Notes under the pieces: generated by a model
What the model was told of the DNA's origin: nothing
What the model saw: only the letters and a program-made list of their open reading frames with translations
The model's database searches: none
Shown here: positions 1 to 6,060 of the stretch, piece after piece
Layout: each line of letters opens with the position of its first letter
Numbering within the stretch: position 1 is the first letter of the stretch
Translations under genes and position numbers: made by a program
NCBI GenBank assembly: GCA_905214435.1
Contig: CAJMMA010000069.1
Location: 1 to 7,163 of the forward strand
Direction: 5' to 3'
DNA length: 7,163 bases
From: an uncultured bacterium
GTDB taxonomy: Bacteria > Actinomycetota > Coriobacteriia > Coriobacteriales > Coriobacteriaceae

Positions 1-2093
1 TCGACCCACACCTTGACCGTGTCGCCGACGCGCACCACGTCGCTCGGGTGCTTGACGAAGCGGTTGGCCAGCTTGGAGATATGTACGAGGCCGTCCTGGT
101 GCACGCCTACGTCGACGAAGGCGCCAAAATCGACAACGTTGCGCACCGTGCCCTTGAGCTCCATGCCGGGTTCCAGGTCGTCGATGGAAAGCGCCGAGCG
201 GCTAAAGACCACCTCGGGCGCATCGTCGCGCGGATCGCGGCCGGGTTTCTTGAGCTCGTTGACGATGTCGATGAGCGTGAGGGTGCCGCAGTCCAGGTCG
301 CTTGCCAGCGCCGAGATGCTGCCCAGGCGGCGCTCGATATCGGGCACGCCGCCTCGGCTGAGCTCACTGGCCGCCACGCCGGCGCGTTCCAAGACGGACG
401 TGGCCACCTCGTAGCTCTCGGGGTGGACGCTTGTCGCGTCGAGCGGGTTCTTGCCGCCGCTGATGCGCAGGAAGCCCGCGGCGTTGAGGTATGCCTTGGG
501 TCCCAGCTTGGGGACCTTCTTGAGCTGGCGGCGATCGGTAAAGGCGCCGTTTTCCTCGCGGTATGCCACGATGTTCTTGGCCACGCTCGGCGTAATGCCC
601 GACACGTAGCCCAGCAGGCTTGCGCTCGCGGTGTTGACGTCGACGCCCACACGGTTGACGACGTCTTCCACCACGTGGCCCAAGGTGCGCGAAAGCTCGG
701 CCTGGTCAAGGTCGTGCTGGTACTGGCCAACGCCGATGGACTGGGGCGGAATCTTGACGAGCTCTGCCAGCGGGTCCTGCAGGCGGCGGCCCAGGCTCAT
801 GGCGCCGCGCACGGTGACATCCAGATCGGGATACTCCTGGCTCGCGAGCTCGGAGGCGGAGTACACCGACGCGCCCGCCTCGTTGACGATGGTGTAGCGA
901 AGGCTGGGCGCCTGCTCGGCAATAAACTCCGAGACGACTTCCTCGGTCTCGCGGCTGGCGGTGCCGTTGCCGATGACGATGGTGTTGACGCCGTTCTTCT
1001 TGACGAGGCGGGCGAGCTCACGCTTGGTGCCGGCGACGTCGTGGCGCGGCTTGGTGGGGTAGACCACGCCGTGGTCGAGTAACTTGCCGGTCTCGTCCAT
1101 GACGGCGACCTTGCAGCCGGTACGGTAGCCCGGATCGAGCGCGAGCACGCGGGCGCCGCGCACGGGGCGTGCCGAGAGCAGGCCTTCGAGATTCTTGGCA
1201 AAGACGTTGATGGCCTCGGTCTGGGCGCGAACGGTGAGTTTGGCGCGGGCCTCGCGCTCCAGCGAGGGGGCCATGAGGCGCTTGTAACCGTCAGCGATGG
1301 CGGCATCGAAGATGGGAGCAAACACGCCCTGGCGGCGGGGCCAGCGGCTGCCGAGGCGTGCCGTGGCGGCTGCGCCGTCGACGTCCACGCGCACGCGGAG
1401 CTTGCCCTCGCGCTCGCCGCGGTCGATAGCCAGCACGCGGTGGTTGGGTATACGGCGCAGTGGCTCGTCATAGCTGTAGTACGGCTCGTAGGGAGTCTTC
1501 TCGGCGGGGTCGGTGGCCTCGACGACGATGTCGGCGGTGTTTTGCGTAAAGGCGCGCAGGTCGGCGACGTTCTCCGGGTCCTCGGCTACCGTCTCGGCCA
1601 CGATGTCGGCGGCGCCGGCGAGCGCCTTCTCGGGCGTGTCGAAGCCGGCCTCCTCGTTGACGTAGTCCGCGGCGGCGTCGAGCGCGCTGCCCTTGGCCGA
1701 AGCCTGCATGATGATCATGTTGGCGAGCGGCTCCAGGCCGGCCTCGCGTGCCTTCTGCGCGCGGGTCATGCGCTTTTTGCGGTAGGGCTTGTAGAGGTCC
1801 TCGACACGCTGGAGCTGTGTGGCCTCGCGAATCTGTTGCTCGAGTTCGGGCGTGAGTTTGCCCTGGGCATCGATGAGCAGGATGACGTCCTCTTTACGCT
1901 GCTCAAGATTGCGCAGGTAGGACAGGCGCTCGTCGAGTGCGCGCAGGGCGACGTCGTCCATGCCGCCCGTGGCTTCCTTGCGGTAGCGCGAGATAAAGGG
2001 AATGGTGTTTCCCTCGTCGATGAGCTTGACGGCCGCCTCGACGTTGGCGGCCTTAAGGTTGAGCTCGCGGGCGAGCTGGGCGATAAGATCCAT
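1..2093 (-). CDS. tex: Tex-family S1 RNA-binding protein (transcription accessory protein), C-terminus cut by window edge
   Basis: Translating the minus strand from ATG at 2093 gives an uninterrupted 697-residue frame that is still open at the left edge. The order of parts matches Tex. An N-terminal helical region contains IPFISRYRKEATGG near residue 30. A YqgF/RNase H-like domain includes ALDPGYRTGCKVAV (Asp about 320) and IGNGTASRETE (about 374). Next come the conserved DVTVRGAMSLGRRLQDPLAE and SIGVGQYQHD stretches, a helix-hairpin-helix pair from about 482 (VDVNTASASLLGYVSG), and an S1 domain from about 643 with DFGAFVDVGVHQDGLVHISK. Only the end of the S1 domain and any short tail are missing. 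Tex proteins bind nucleic acid in the cytoplasm and affect transcription; the YqgF domain is not thought to be an active nuclease in studied members. AAGGAG lies four bases before the ATG, which fixes the start. The gene appears to be transcribed on its own, since a terminator and a 420-bp gap precede it. Identity is very secure. Confidence 0.97.
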   Translation of the reverse strand, partial: MDLIAQLARELNLKAANVEAAVKLIDEGNTIPFISRYRKEATGGMDDVALRALDERLSYLRNLEQRKEDVILLIDAQGKLTPELEQQIREATQLQRVEDLYKPYRKKRMTRAQKAREAGLEPLANMIIMQASAKGSALDAAADYVNEEAGFDTPEKALAGAADIVAETVAEDPENVADLRAFTQNTADIVVEATDPAEKTPYEPYYSYDEPLRRIPNHRVLAIDRGEREGKLRVRVDVDGAAATARLGSRWPRRQGVFAPIFDAAIADGYKRLMAPSLEREARAKLTVRAQTEAINVFAKNLEGLLSARPVRGARVLALDPGYRTGCKVAVMDETGKLLDHGVVYPTKPRHDVAGTKRELARLVKKNGVNTIVIGNGTASRETEEVVSEFIAEQAPSLRYTIVNEAGASVYSASELASQEYPDLDVTVRGAMSLGRRLQDPLAELVKIPPQSIGVGQYQHDLDQAELSRTLGHVVEDVVNRVGVDVNTASASLLGYVSGITPSVAKNIVAYREENGAFTDRRQLKKVPKLGPKAYLNAAGFLRISGGKNPLDATSVHPESYEVATSVLERAGVAASELSRGGVPDIERRLGSISALASDLDCGTLTLIDIVNELKKPGRDPRDDAPEVVFSRSALSIDDLEPGMELKGTVRNVVDFGAFVDVGVHQDGLVHISKLANRFVKHPSDVVRVGDTVKVWV

Positions 2094-2185
2094 GGGACTC
2101 CTTGCGTTTAAGGTGCGTTTGCAGCACAGAGCTACCAAGGATACCACCTGCCACTTCGCCCAAAAAAGACTGTTTTGGCGCGGAA

Positions 2186-2343
2186 CCACGAAAGCGGCCT
2201 ATCTACTACGTTTGAACCGTGTGGGTCGACCATCCCCCGGTTTTCCGAAAATGCGCAAGCCGTTTACCTGCGGTTTTTATTTCGCGAAATTCTGTATGGT
2301 TGAGGGTGATTGGTTAAACGTAGTAGATAGGCACATTTCGTGG
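2186..2343. repeat. Long imperfect inverted repeat (33/32-nt arms, 93-nt loop), possible mobile or structured-RNA element
   Basis: The left arm (2186-2218) and the reverse complement of the right arm (2312-2343) share CCACGAAA, then three mismatched bases, then GCCTATCTACTACGTTT, then AACC after one extra G in the left arm. That is 29 matching positions over a 32-nt arm, far beyond chance for two sites about 90 bp apart. The enclosed 93 nt is AT-richer than the flanks and holds the ATTTCGCGAAAT palindrome plus a weak hairpin (CCG/CGG) followed by a T-rich run near 2270. No open frame for a transposase is present. Readings are a non-autonomous MITE-like or dispersed repeat, a structured non-coding RNA, or a two-site protein-binding element upstream of tex. 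Symmetry is directly visible; function is unknown. Confidence 0.75.
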
Positions 2344-2404
2344 CGAACGAATCAAGCTAAGGTGCAAAAAGTCCCCCGTCCCAGAAAAATCATTGGCAAC
2401 GTAG

Positions 2405-2440
2405 CAAAATGCCCCGCGGGCAGGAAGCTGCTCGCGGGGC
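2405..2440 (-). terminator. Rho-independent terminator of the SDR-MFS-Gfo/Idh operon
   Basis: The arms GCCCCGCG (2411-2418) and CGCGGGGC (2433-2440) extend inward through five more pairs, one a G-U pair, to a four-base loop. The stem is thus about 13 bp. Read on the minus strand, the hairpin is followed by ATTTTGC. It lies 74 bp beyond the dehydrogenase stop codon and is the strongest hairpin before tex, so it likely ends the operon transcript and insulates tex. Confidence 0.8.
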
Positions 2441-2513
2441 AAAGAAGAGGGGCTTATTTGTGGCGGACCGAGGGGCCCGGCATGGGGTTTCTGCCGCGGC
2501 CTGTCCTAAGGTG

Positions 2514-3554
2514 CTACAGCTCGACGAGCTGGCCGGTCTCGGCGGCCTCCTTGATGGCGTTGAGAAGCGTGAGCGTCTTGACGTTGTCGGCGGGGGTTAC
2601 GACGGGCTCGACCTCGCGGCGGACGACCTTCACAAAGTGCTTGAGCTGCATCTTGTGCGGCAGCGCCGGGTCGACGGCCGGAATCTCCATCTGCAGCGGC
2701 TTGTGCCAGTTGGAGGCGCCGTCGTAGGAGAACTGATGCAGGCGGGGCAGCGAAAGGGCACCCAAGGTTCCGCCGATAAAGTAGGCGTCGGCGTCGAAGG
2801 GGCGGTACTGCGGATCCTCGCGAGCGGTTGCCTCCCAGTTCCAGGGGCTGGCGGTGGCGTCGGAGATGGTCATGCTCGCAAGCGCGCCATCGGCAAAACG
2901 GACGTTGACCACGGCGGAGTCCTCGGTCTCAAAACCGCGGGCGGCGCTGGACTGCATGCCCTGGACGGCGACGGGCTCGCCCAGCAGGTAGCGGAGCAGG
3001 TCCACGTCGTGAACCAGGTTGACCAAGATCGGTCCGGCACCCTTCTTGCGGCGCCACTCGACATCGAAGTACTCGTCATTCTTATAGATCATGTAGTGGA
3101 AGCTCGACACGGTGAGCTTGCCCAGCTCGCCGGACTCGATGATCTCCTTGGCCTTGTTGACGAAGGGGTTGTGGCGACGGTGCTGACCCACGAGCACGGG
3201 CACGCCGGCGGTCTCGGCCTCGGCGGCGAAAGCCTGGGCATCCTCGAGGTCGTTGGAGATCGGCTTTTCGACCAGCGGCACGATGTTGCGCTTGATGGCC
3301 TCGCGGGCAACGCCCAGGTGCAGGTCGTTGGGGGTGGCGATGATGACGGCCTCGGGCTTGACCTCGTCCATCATCTGGGCGGGATCGGTAAAGAACGGCA
3401 CGCCGGCAGCCTCGGCCGTGGCGCGGGCGCCCTCAAAGGCGTCGGCGATGGCGACAAGCTCGGCCTCGGGCTCCTCGGTGACAAAGCGGATGTGGTTGCG
3501 GCCCATGGCGCCGGCGCCGATGACGGCAATGCGGACGGGGTTGAGCTCAGACAT
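2514..3554 (-). CDS. Gfo/Idh/MocA-family NAD(P)-dependent oxidoreductase
   Basis: This 346-residue protein is the normal size for the family of sugar, inositol and related dehydrogenases. Residues 1-120 form a Rossmann fold with the dinucleotide loop GAGAMG (13-18), an acidic ADAF at the end of the second strand region (37-40), IIATPND (71-77) and the hallmark VEKP (95-98), whose Lys97 is the expected catalytic lysine. The C-terminal alpha/beta domain contains GQHRRHNPF (123-131) and GPILVNLVHDVDLLRYLLG, placing His182 at the usual catalytic histidine. The aspartate normally four residues before that histidine is Val178 here, with Asn179 beside it. The later SDATASPWNWE stretch recalls a subfamily of uncharacterised dehydrogenases. 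AAGGAG five bases before the ATG supports the start. It is the last gene of the operon, 69 bp after the transporter. It probably oxidises a hydroxyl of an imported polyol, cyclitol or sugar acid; the substrate is not determinable. Family is secure, specificity is not. Confidence 0.93.
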   Translation of the reverse strand: MSELNPVRIAVIGAGAMGRNHIRFVTEEPEAELVAIADAFEGARATAEAAGVPFFTDPAQMMDEVKPEAVIIATPNDLHLGVAREAIKRNIVPLVEKPISNDLEDAQAFAAEAETAGVPVLVGQHRRHNPFVNKAKEIIESGELGKLTVSSFHYMIYKNDEYFDVEWRRKKGAGPILVNLVHDVDLLRYLLGEPVAVQGMQSSAARGFETEDSAVVNVRFADGALASMTISDATASPWNWEATAREDPQYRPFDADAYFIGGTLGALSLPRLHQFSYDGASNWHKPLQMEIPAVDPALPHKMQLKHFVKVVRREVEPVVTPADNVKTLTLLNAIKEAAETGQLVEL

Positions 3555-3584
3555 TTCGACTCCTTAATGCTGGTGGCTGGTGGA

Positions 3585-3615
3585 ATGTGACAAAGGGACA
3601 GTCCCTTTGTCACAT
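3585..3615. repeat. Perfect palindrome (15-bp arms, one central base) between the transporter and dehydrogenase genes
   Basis: The left arm ATGTGACAAAGGGAC and the right arm GTCCCTTTGTCACAT are exact reverse complements around a single A at 3600. In RNA this would fold as a long hairpin with a small loop. It has no T-tract on the minus strand, so it does not look like a normal terminator. It lies 9 bp past the transporter stop and about 20 bp before the ribosome site of the dehydrogenase gene. From memory, similar GGGAC/GTCCC palindromes recur in Collinsella intergenic DNA, which would make it a REP-like dispersed repeat. It could stabilise the upstream part of the operon message or lower expression of the last gene. 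Confidence 0.9.
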
Positions 3616-3623
3616 CGGTAAAA

Positions 3624-4880
3624 CTAGGCGGACTTCTTCTTGCTGTCGGAGACCATCATGTAGAGGGTGAGCACGACGGCGATGGCGGCGATCACGATGG
3701 CGCCGTAGAAGGACTGCTGGTAGGCGGCGCTGCCGGCCTCGGCGTGATACAGCACGGCAGTGATGGGCTGGCTGATCCAGGTAGAGGCGGCGTAGCCCAA
3801 AAACATGATGCCGTAGTTGACACCGATGTTGCTGGTGCCAAAGGCGCCACCGGTGAGCGGCGGGTAGATGACGAGCAGGGCGCCAAAGCTAAAGCCGAGC
3901 AGAGCGAGCGCCACAAAGAACATGCTCTGCGTAAAGCTCATCGACATGATGACGAGCGCGACGATGGTCACGACAAGGCTGATGAGCAGCGACTTGTAGG
4001 CACCGATCTTGTCGATGATCTGGCCAAAGGAAAGGCGACCGACCAGGTTAGCGCAGGTGTTGACGGAGACGACCACGCCGCCGAGGGCGACGGCCGCGGC
4101 ACTCGTGGGGTCGGCGAAGAGCTGGACGGCGGCGATGGAGGCAACCTTGCCCACAAGCAGGGTGCCCGCGGTGGCGGCAAAGGCGAAGGTGACGATAAGG
4201 ACCCAGAAGCGCGGGGTCTTGACCATCTCGCCCGGGGTGAGGTCGCCGAAGGTGCCGGCATGTGCGCCGCCCTTGGGGGCCTCAAAACCCTCGGGCAGCC
4301 AGCCGCCCTCGGGGGCCTTCAGGAACAGGGCGGAGGCGGCGATCATCACAAAGAAGATGACGCCGAGTGCCTTGAGGGCGCCAAAGATACCGAGGCTCGG
4401 GATGAGCAGCGAGGCGAGCACCGGGGACAGCACGGCGGGGCCGGCGGTCGAAGCGGCCAGGGTGATGCCGGAGGCGAGGCCCTTCTTGTCGATGAACCAT
4501 TTTTGGCCCGTGGTGAGCGCGGGGTTGTAGCCCAGGCCGTTGCCGATAGCGGCGACGAGCGAGAACCACAGGTAGAACTGCCACGGCTCAGTGACGGTGC
4601 CGGACATGAACCAGCCCACGCCGTAGCACACGGCGGCGGCAATCACAACGTTGCGGGGGCCGATCTTATCGGAGATGCGGCCGGCGAAGATGCCCGTCAC
4701 GGCCATGATGGTCTGAAAGACCGGGAAAGCCCAGGTAAGGGCGCTGGACCACTCGGGGTAGACGGCGAGCAGGTTCTTGCTCACGACGGAATACAGAGCG
4801 ATGGAGCTGATGAAGAACATGGTGACGCACGCGGCGGAAAGCACGACGGCGCGACCCTTGTTGGAGTTGGTGGAAGCCAT
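3624..4880 (-). CDS. OFA-family major facilitator superfamily transporter (oxalate/formate antiporter-like)
   Basis: The 418-residue protein is hydrophobic and has the pattern of a 12-helix major facilitator carrier. The first half has the motif-A-like AGRISDKIGPR (66-76) after helix 2, then the GNGLGYNP region (113-120) and KWFIDKKGLASGI (127-139), typical of the oxalate:formate antiporter family. A central cytoplasmic loop (about 188-224) carries the family-like KAPEGGWLPEGF and ends in the TPGEMVKTPRFWVL stretch before helix 7. The second half repeats the loop motif as GRLSFGQIIDKIG (281-293). The C-terminus is short and lysine-rich. It most likely moves a small carboxylate or related metabolite across the inner membrane, feeding the two adjacent dehydrogenases. 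The predicted eleventh helix (about 354-376) has no lysine or arginine, unlike the oxalate antiporter OxlT, so oxalate is not a favoured substrate. The ribosome site (AAAGAG, four bases from ATG) is only moderate. Family is confident; substrate unknown. Confidence 0.92.
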   Translation of the reverse strand: MASTNSNKGRAVVLSAACVTMFFISSIALYSVVSKNLLAVYPEWSSALTWAFPVFQTIMAVTGIFAGRISDKIGPRNVVIAAAVCYGVGWFMSGTVTEPWQFYLWFSLVAAIGNGLGYNPALTTGQKWFIDKKGLASGITLAASTAGPAVLSPVLASLLIPSLGIFGALKALGVIFFVMIAASALFLKAPEGGWLPEGFEAPKGGAHAGTFGDLTPGEMVKTPRFWVLIVTFAFAATAGTLLVGKVASIAAVQLFADPTSAAAVALGGVVVSVNTCANLVGRLSFGQIIDKIGAYKSLLISLVVTIVALVIMSMSFTQSMFFVALALLGFSFGALLVIYPPLTGGAFGTSNIGVNYGIMFLGYAASTWISQPITAVLYHAEAGSAAYQQSFYGAIVIAAIAVVLTLYMMVSDSKKKSA

Positions 4881-4903
4881 TGGACTCTTTCTAATCGATA
4901 CGG

Positions 4904-4934
4904 GGGAGGAACAGGCGTGTCCGCGGGTCCTCCC
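4904..4934. other. Weak intercistronic hairpin between SDR and transporter genes
   Basis: GGGAGGA (4904-4910) and TCCTCCC (4928-4934) are exact reverse complements separated by 17 bases, within the 66-bp gap. There is no T-tract. It may be a processing or mRNA-stability structure, or chance in GC-rich DNA. Confidence 0.3.
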
Positions 4935-4946
4935 TGTCGGGCTGCT

Positions 4947-5828
4947 TTACTGGTCAGTCGGCTTTGCGACGCCGGACTCGTCGGACCAAAGCTCGACACC
5001 CTTGTTCTTAAGGTAGTTGTCGGCAAAGGCGCGGCGGCCGCCGGGCTTGGCGGTGAGGTCGCCCATCATGTTGGAGAAGCCGCCATCGACCTTGATGGCG
5101 TCGCCGGTGGTAAAGTCCGAGCGCTTGGACGCCAGGAACATGACGGCGTTGGCGATATCGCTGACCTCGCCGATGCGGCGCGTGGCGATGAGGCGGCTGC
5201 GGCTCTTCTCGACCTCGGGGTCGGCGTAAAAGCTCGCCGACATGGGGGTCTTAACAAAGCAGGGCTCGACGCAGTTGGAGCGCACGCCGTAAGGGCCCCA
5301 CTCGGCTGCCAGCATCTTGGACATCATGTTGACGCCGGCCTTGGTGGAGCTGTACACGCCCGAGAACGTCTCGGGGGAGTGGCTGGCGACGGTCGAGATG
5401 TGCACCAGGCGGCCCTGGCCGGCCTTGATCATCTCGCGACCAAAGCGCTGCGAGGTGATGAAGTAGCCGGTGAGGTTGACGTTGAGTACCTGCTCCCAGT
5501 CGCTCAGCGGCAGGTCCTCCATAGCGGCGAAGCGCAGGATGCCGGCGGTGTTGACGAGGACGTCGACGCGGCCGAAGTTGGCGATGGTGGCGTCGACGGC
5601 GGCCTGAACCTCGGCCTCGTCGGTGGCGTTCATCTTGTAACCCTCGGCGTGGATGCCAAACTCGGCGGCGAGGTCGGCAGCTGCGGCCTTGACCTTTTCC
5701 TCGTCCAGATCGAGCAGGACGACGTTGGCGCCGTTGCGGGCGAACTCGCGGCAAATCTCGACGCCCATGCCGCCGAGTGCGCCGGTCACGGCGCAGACAT
5801 CGCCCTCGAGCTTAAGCCAATTGCTCAT
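4947..5828 (-). CDS. Short-chain dehydrogenase/reductase (classical SDR) with atypical active-site region
   Basis: The 293-residue protein begins with the SDR nucleotide fold: TGALGGMG (15-22) supplies the TGxxxGxG loop and Asp40 ends the second strand, which favours NAD(H). NTAG (93-96) replaces the usual NNAG. The catalytic set is Asn118, Tyr159 and Lys163 (YSSTK). Counting from Asn118 to Tyr159 gives the same 41-residue spacing as in FabG, and the position of the catalytic serine is occupied by Thr146, with Ser145 before it. The segment after the active site reads VEPCFVKTPM where most SDRs have a Pro-Gly pair. The fold ends normally at VDGG (247-250) but is followed by a 43-residue tail, longer than usual. 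A moderate AAGAAGGG ribosome site precedes ATG 5828. It is the first gene of the operon and divergent from lysR, so it is likely a core enzyme of the pathway, oxidising or reducing a hydroxyl/keto group. Family is certain; substrate unknown. Confidence 0.94.
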   Translation of the reverse strand: MSNWLKLEGDVCAVTGALGGMGVEICREFARNGANVVLLDLDEEKVKAAAADLAAEFGIHAEGYKMNATDEAEVQAAVDATIANFGRVDVLVNTAGILRFAAMEDLPLSDWEQVLNVNLTGYFITSQRFGREMIKAGQGRLVHISTVASHSPETFSGVYSSTKAGVNMMSKMLAAEWGPYGVRSNCVEPCFVKTPMSASFYADPEVEKSRSRLIATRRIGEVSDIANAVMFLASKRSDFTTGDAIKVDGGFSNMMGDLTAKPGGRRAFADNYLKNKGVELWSDESGVAKPTDQ

Positions 5829-5854
5829 AGGAACTTCCCTTCTTGTGCCTCCCA

Positions 5855-5881
5855 GTGGGTCGCTCCCATTAACCGACCCAC
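5855..5881. promoter_or_regulatory. Inverted repeat GTGGGTCG-N11-CGACCCAC, candidate operator or leader hairpin
   Basis: Arms at 5855-5862 and 5874-5881 are perfect 8-bp complements with an 11-base spacer. The right arm ends about 9 bp downstream of the transcription start implied by the candidate promoter, so the element lies within the untranslated leader, 26 bp before the SDR start codon. It could be a repressor site or an RNA hairpin in the leader. The spacing fits a dimeric protein site on one face of about two helical turns. Confidence 0.5.
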
Positions 5882-5897
5882 GTGGTTTTCGCTGGTT

Positions 5898-5926
5898 ATC
5901 GTATGCTTAGCGTTCGTGCAGGTGAA
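5898..5926 (-). promoter_or_regulatory. Candidate sigma-70-type promoter of the SDR-MFS-Gfo/Idh operon
   Basis: On the minus strand, TTCACC (5926-5921) and TACGAT (5903-5898) are separated by exactly 17 bases. Each matches four of six consensus bases. The implied transcript start is near 5890, giving a leader of roughly 60 nt before the SDR start codon. This is the best spaced pair in the divergent region, but no expression data support it. Confidence 0.5.
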
Positions 5927-5971
5927 TTGCATATTTGTTAGAATGTCGTTAACCGTAGGTTTACACTGTGC

Positions 5972-5994
5972 ATTGAGGTTTGTTCTCAATTGAG
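5972..5994. promoter_or_regulatory. ATTGAG repeat cluster, possible LysR-type binding site
   Basis: ATTGAG (5972-5977) and CTCAAT (5985-5990) form an inverted repeat with a 7-base spacer. CTCAATTGAG (5985-5994) is itself a perfect 10-bp palindrome, so ATTGAG also recurs as a direct repeat 17 bases on. The interrupted dyad with a short AT-rich spacer resembles a LysR-type site in general form, though it is not an exact T-N11-A box. It lies 67-89 bp before the lysR start. Confidence 0.35.
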
Positions 5995-6049
5995 CGCATG
6001 ACCTGCGAAACAACCTCCTGTGGCACCATGTGGCCACGGGCGCGAAAAC

Positions 6050-6056
6050 GGGAGAG
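6050..6056 (+). promoter_or_regulatory. Ribosome binding site that selects the GTG start of the LysR gene
   Basis: GGGAGAG lies four bases before GTG 6061. Upstream in-frame starts (TTG 5980, ATG 5998, ATG 6028) lack comparable sites and would add residues unlike a LysR N-terminus. Confidence 0.7.
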
Positions 6057-6060
6057 TGAC

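Larger units (their letters stand above)
2094..2513. other. 420-bp gene-free region between the operon end and tex
   Basis: No convincing coding frame lies here on either strand. Going right to left (the direction of transcription), it holds a small hairpin just past the dehydrogenase stop (arms 2474-2482 and 2492-2501, one bulge), the main terminator at 2411-2440, a long inverted repeat at 2186-2343, and the tex leader. A weak tex -10 candidate is TATCCT on the minus strand (2138-2143), with no good -35 element. The repeat's loop contains a perfect 12-bp palindrome ATTTCGCGAAAT (2279-2290). The middle is clearly more AT-rich than the flanking genes. Confidence 0.8.
5829..6060. promoter_or_regulatory. 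Divergent control region between the operon and lysR
   Basis: This 232-bp stretch separates the SDR start from the regulator start and is AT-richer than either gene. It is where a LysR-type protein would be expected to bind. It holds a candidate operon promoter, an 8-bp inverted repeat just downstream of it (5855-5881), and an ATTGAG-based repeat cluster (5972-5994). No convincing -35/-10 pair was found for lysR on the plus strand; TACACT at 5962-5967 is only a weak -10 candidate. No coding frame here looks real. Confidence 0.75.

Noticed and set aside
48..1082. A 344-codon plus-strand open frame opposite tex
   Set aside because: Antisense shadow of conserved Tex domains; no recognisable domain or ribosome site.
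2409..3590. A 393-codon plus-strand open frame opposite the Gfo/Idh gene
   Set aside because: Same shadow effect; it also runs through the terminator hairpin and palindrome, and the minus strand encodes an unmistakable dehydrogenase.
5948..5958. GTTAACCGTAG resembles GTTAAACGTAG in the right arm of the inverted repeat (2313-2323)
   Set aside because: Ten of eleven matches to some part of the arm is expected by chance several times in a window of this size, and flanking bases do not match.
3744..5993. A 749-codon open frame on the plus strand running opposite the transporter and SDR genes
   Set aside because: Its translation is low-complexity, rich in Gly, Asp, Ala and His, and matches no family. 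It is the usual antisense shadow of GC-rich genes, and the minus-strand frames have clear domains and ribosome sites.
6020..6037. Short GTGGC/GCCAC inverted repeat in the lysR leader
   Set aside because: Five-base arms in GC-rich DNA are common by chance and nothing else supports a role.
5825..6037. A 70-codon minus-strand frame overlapping the divergent promoter
   Set aside because: No ribosome site or family resemblance, and it covers the control region between two well-supported divergent genes.
5980..6060. N-terminal extension of the LysR protein from TTG 5980 or ATG 5998
   Set aside because: The added residues do not resemble a LysR N-terminus, and a good ribosome site lies directly before GTG 6061.
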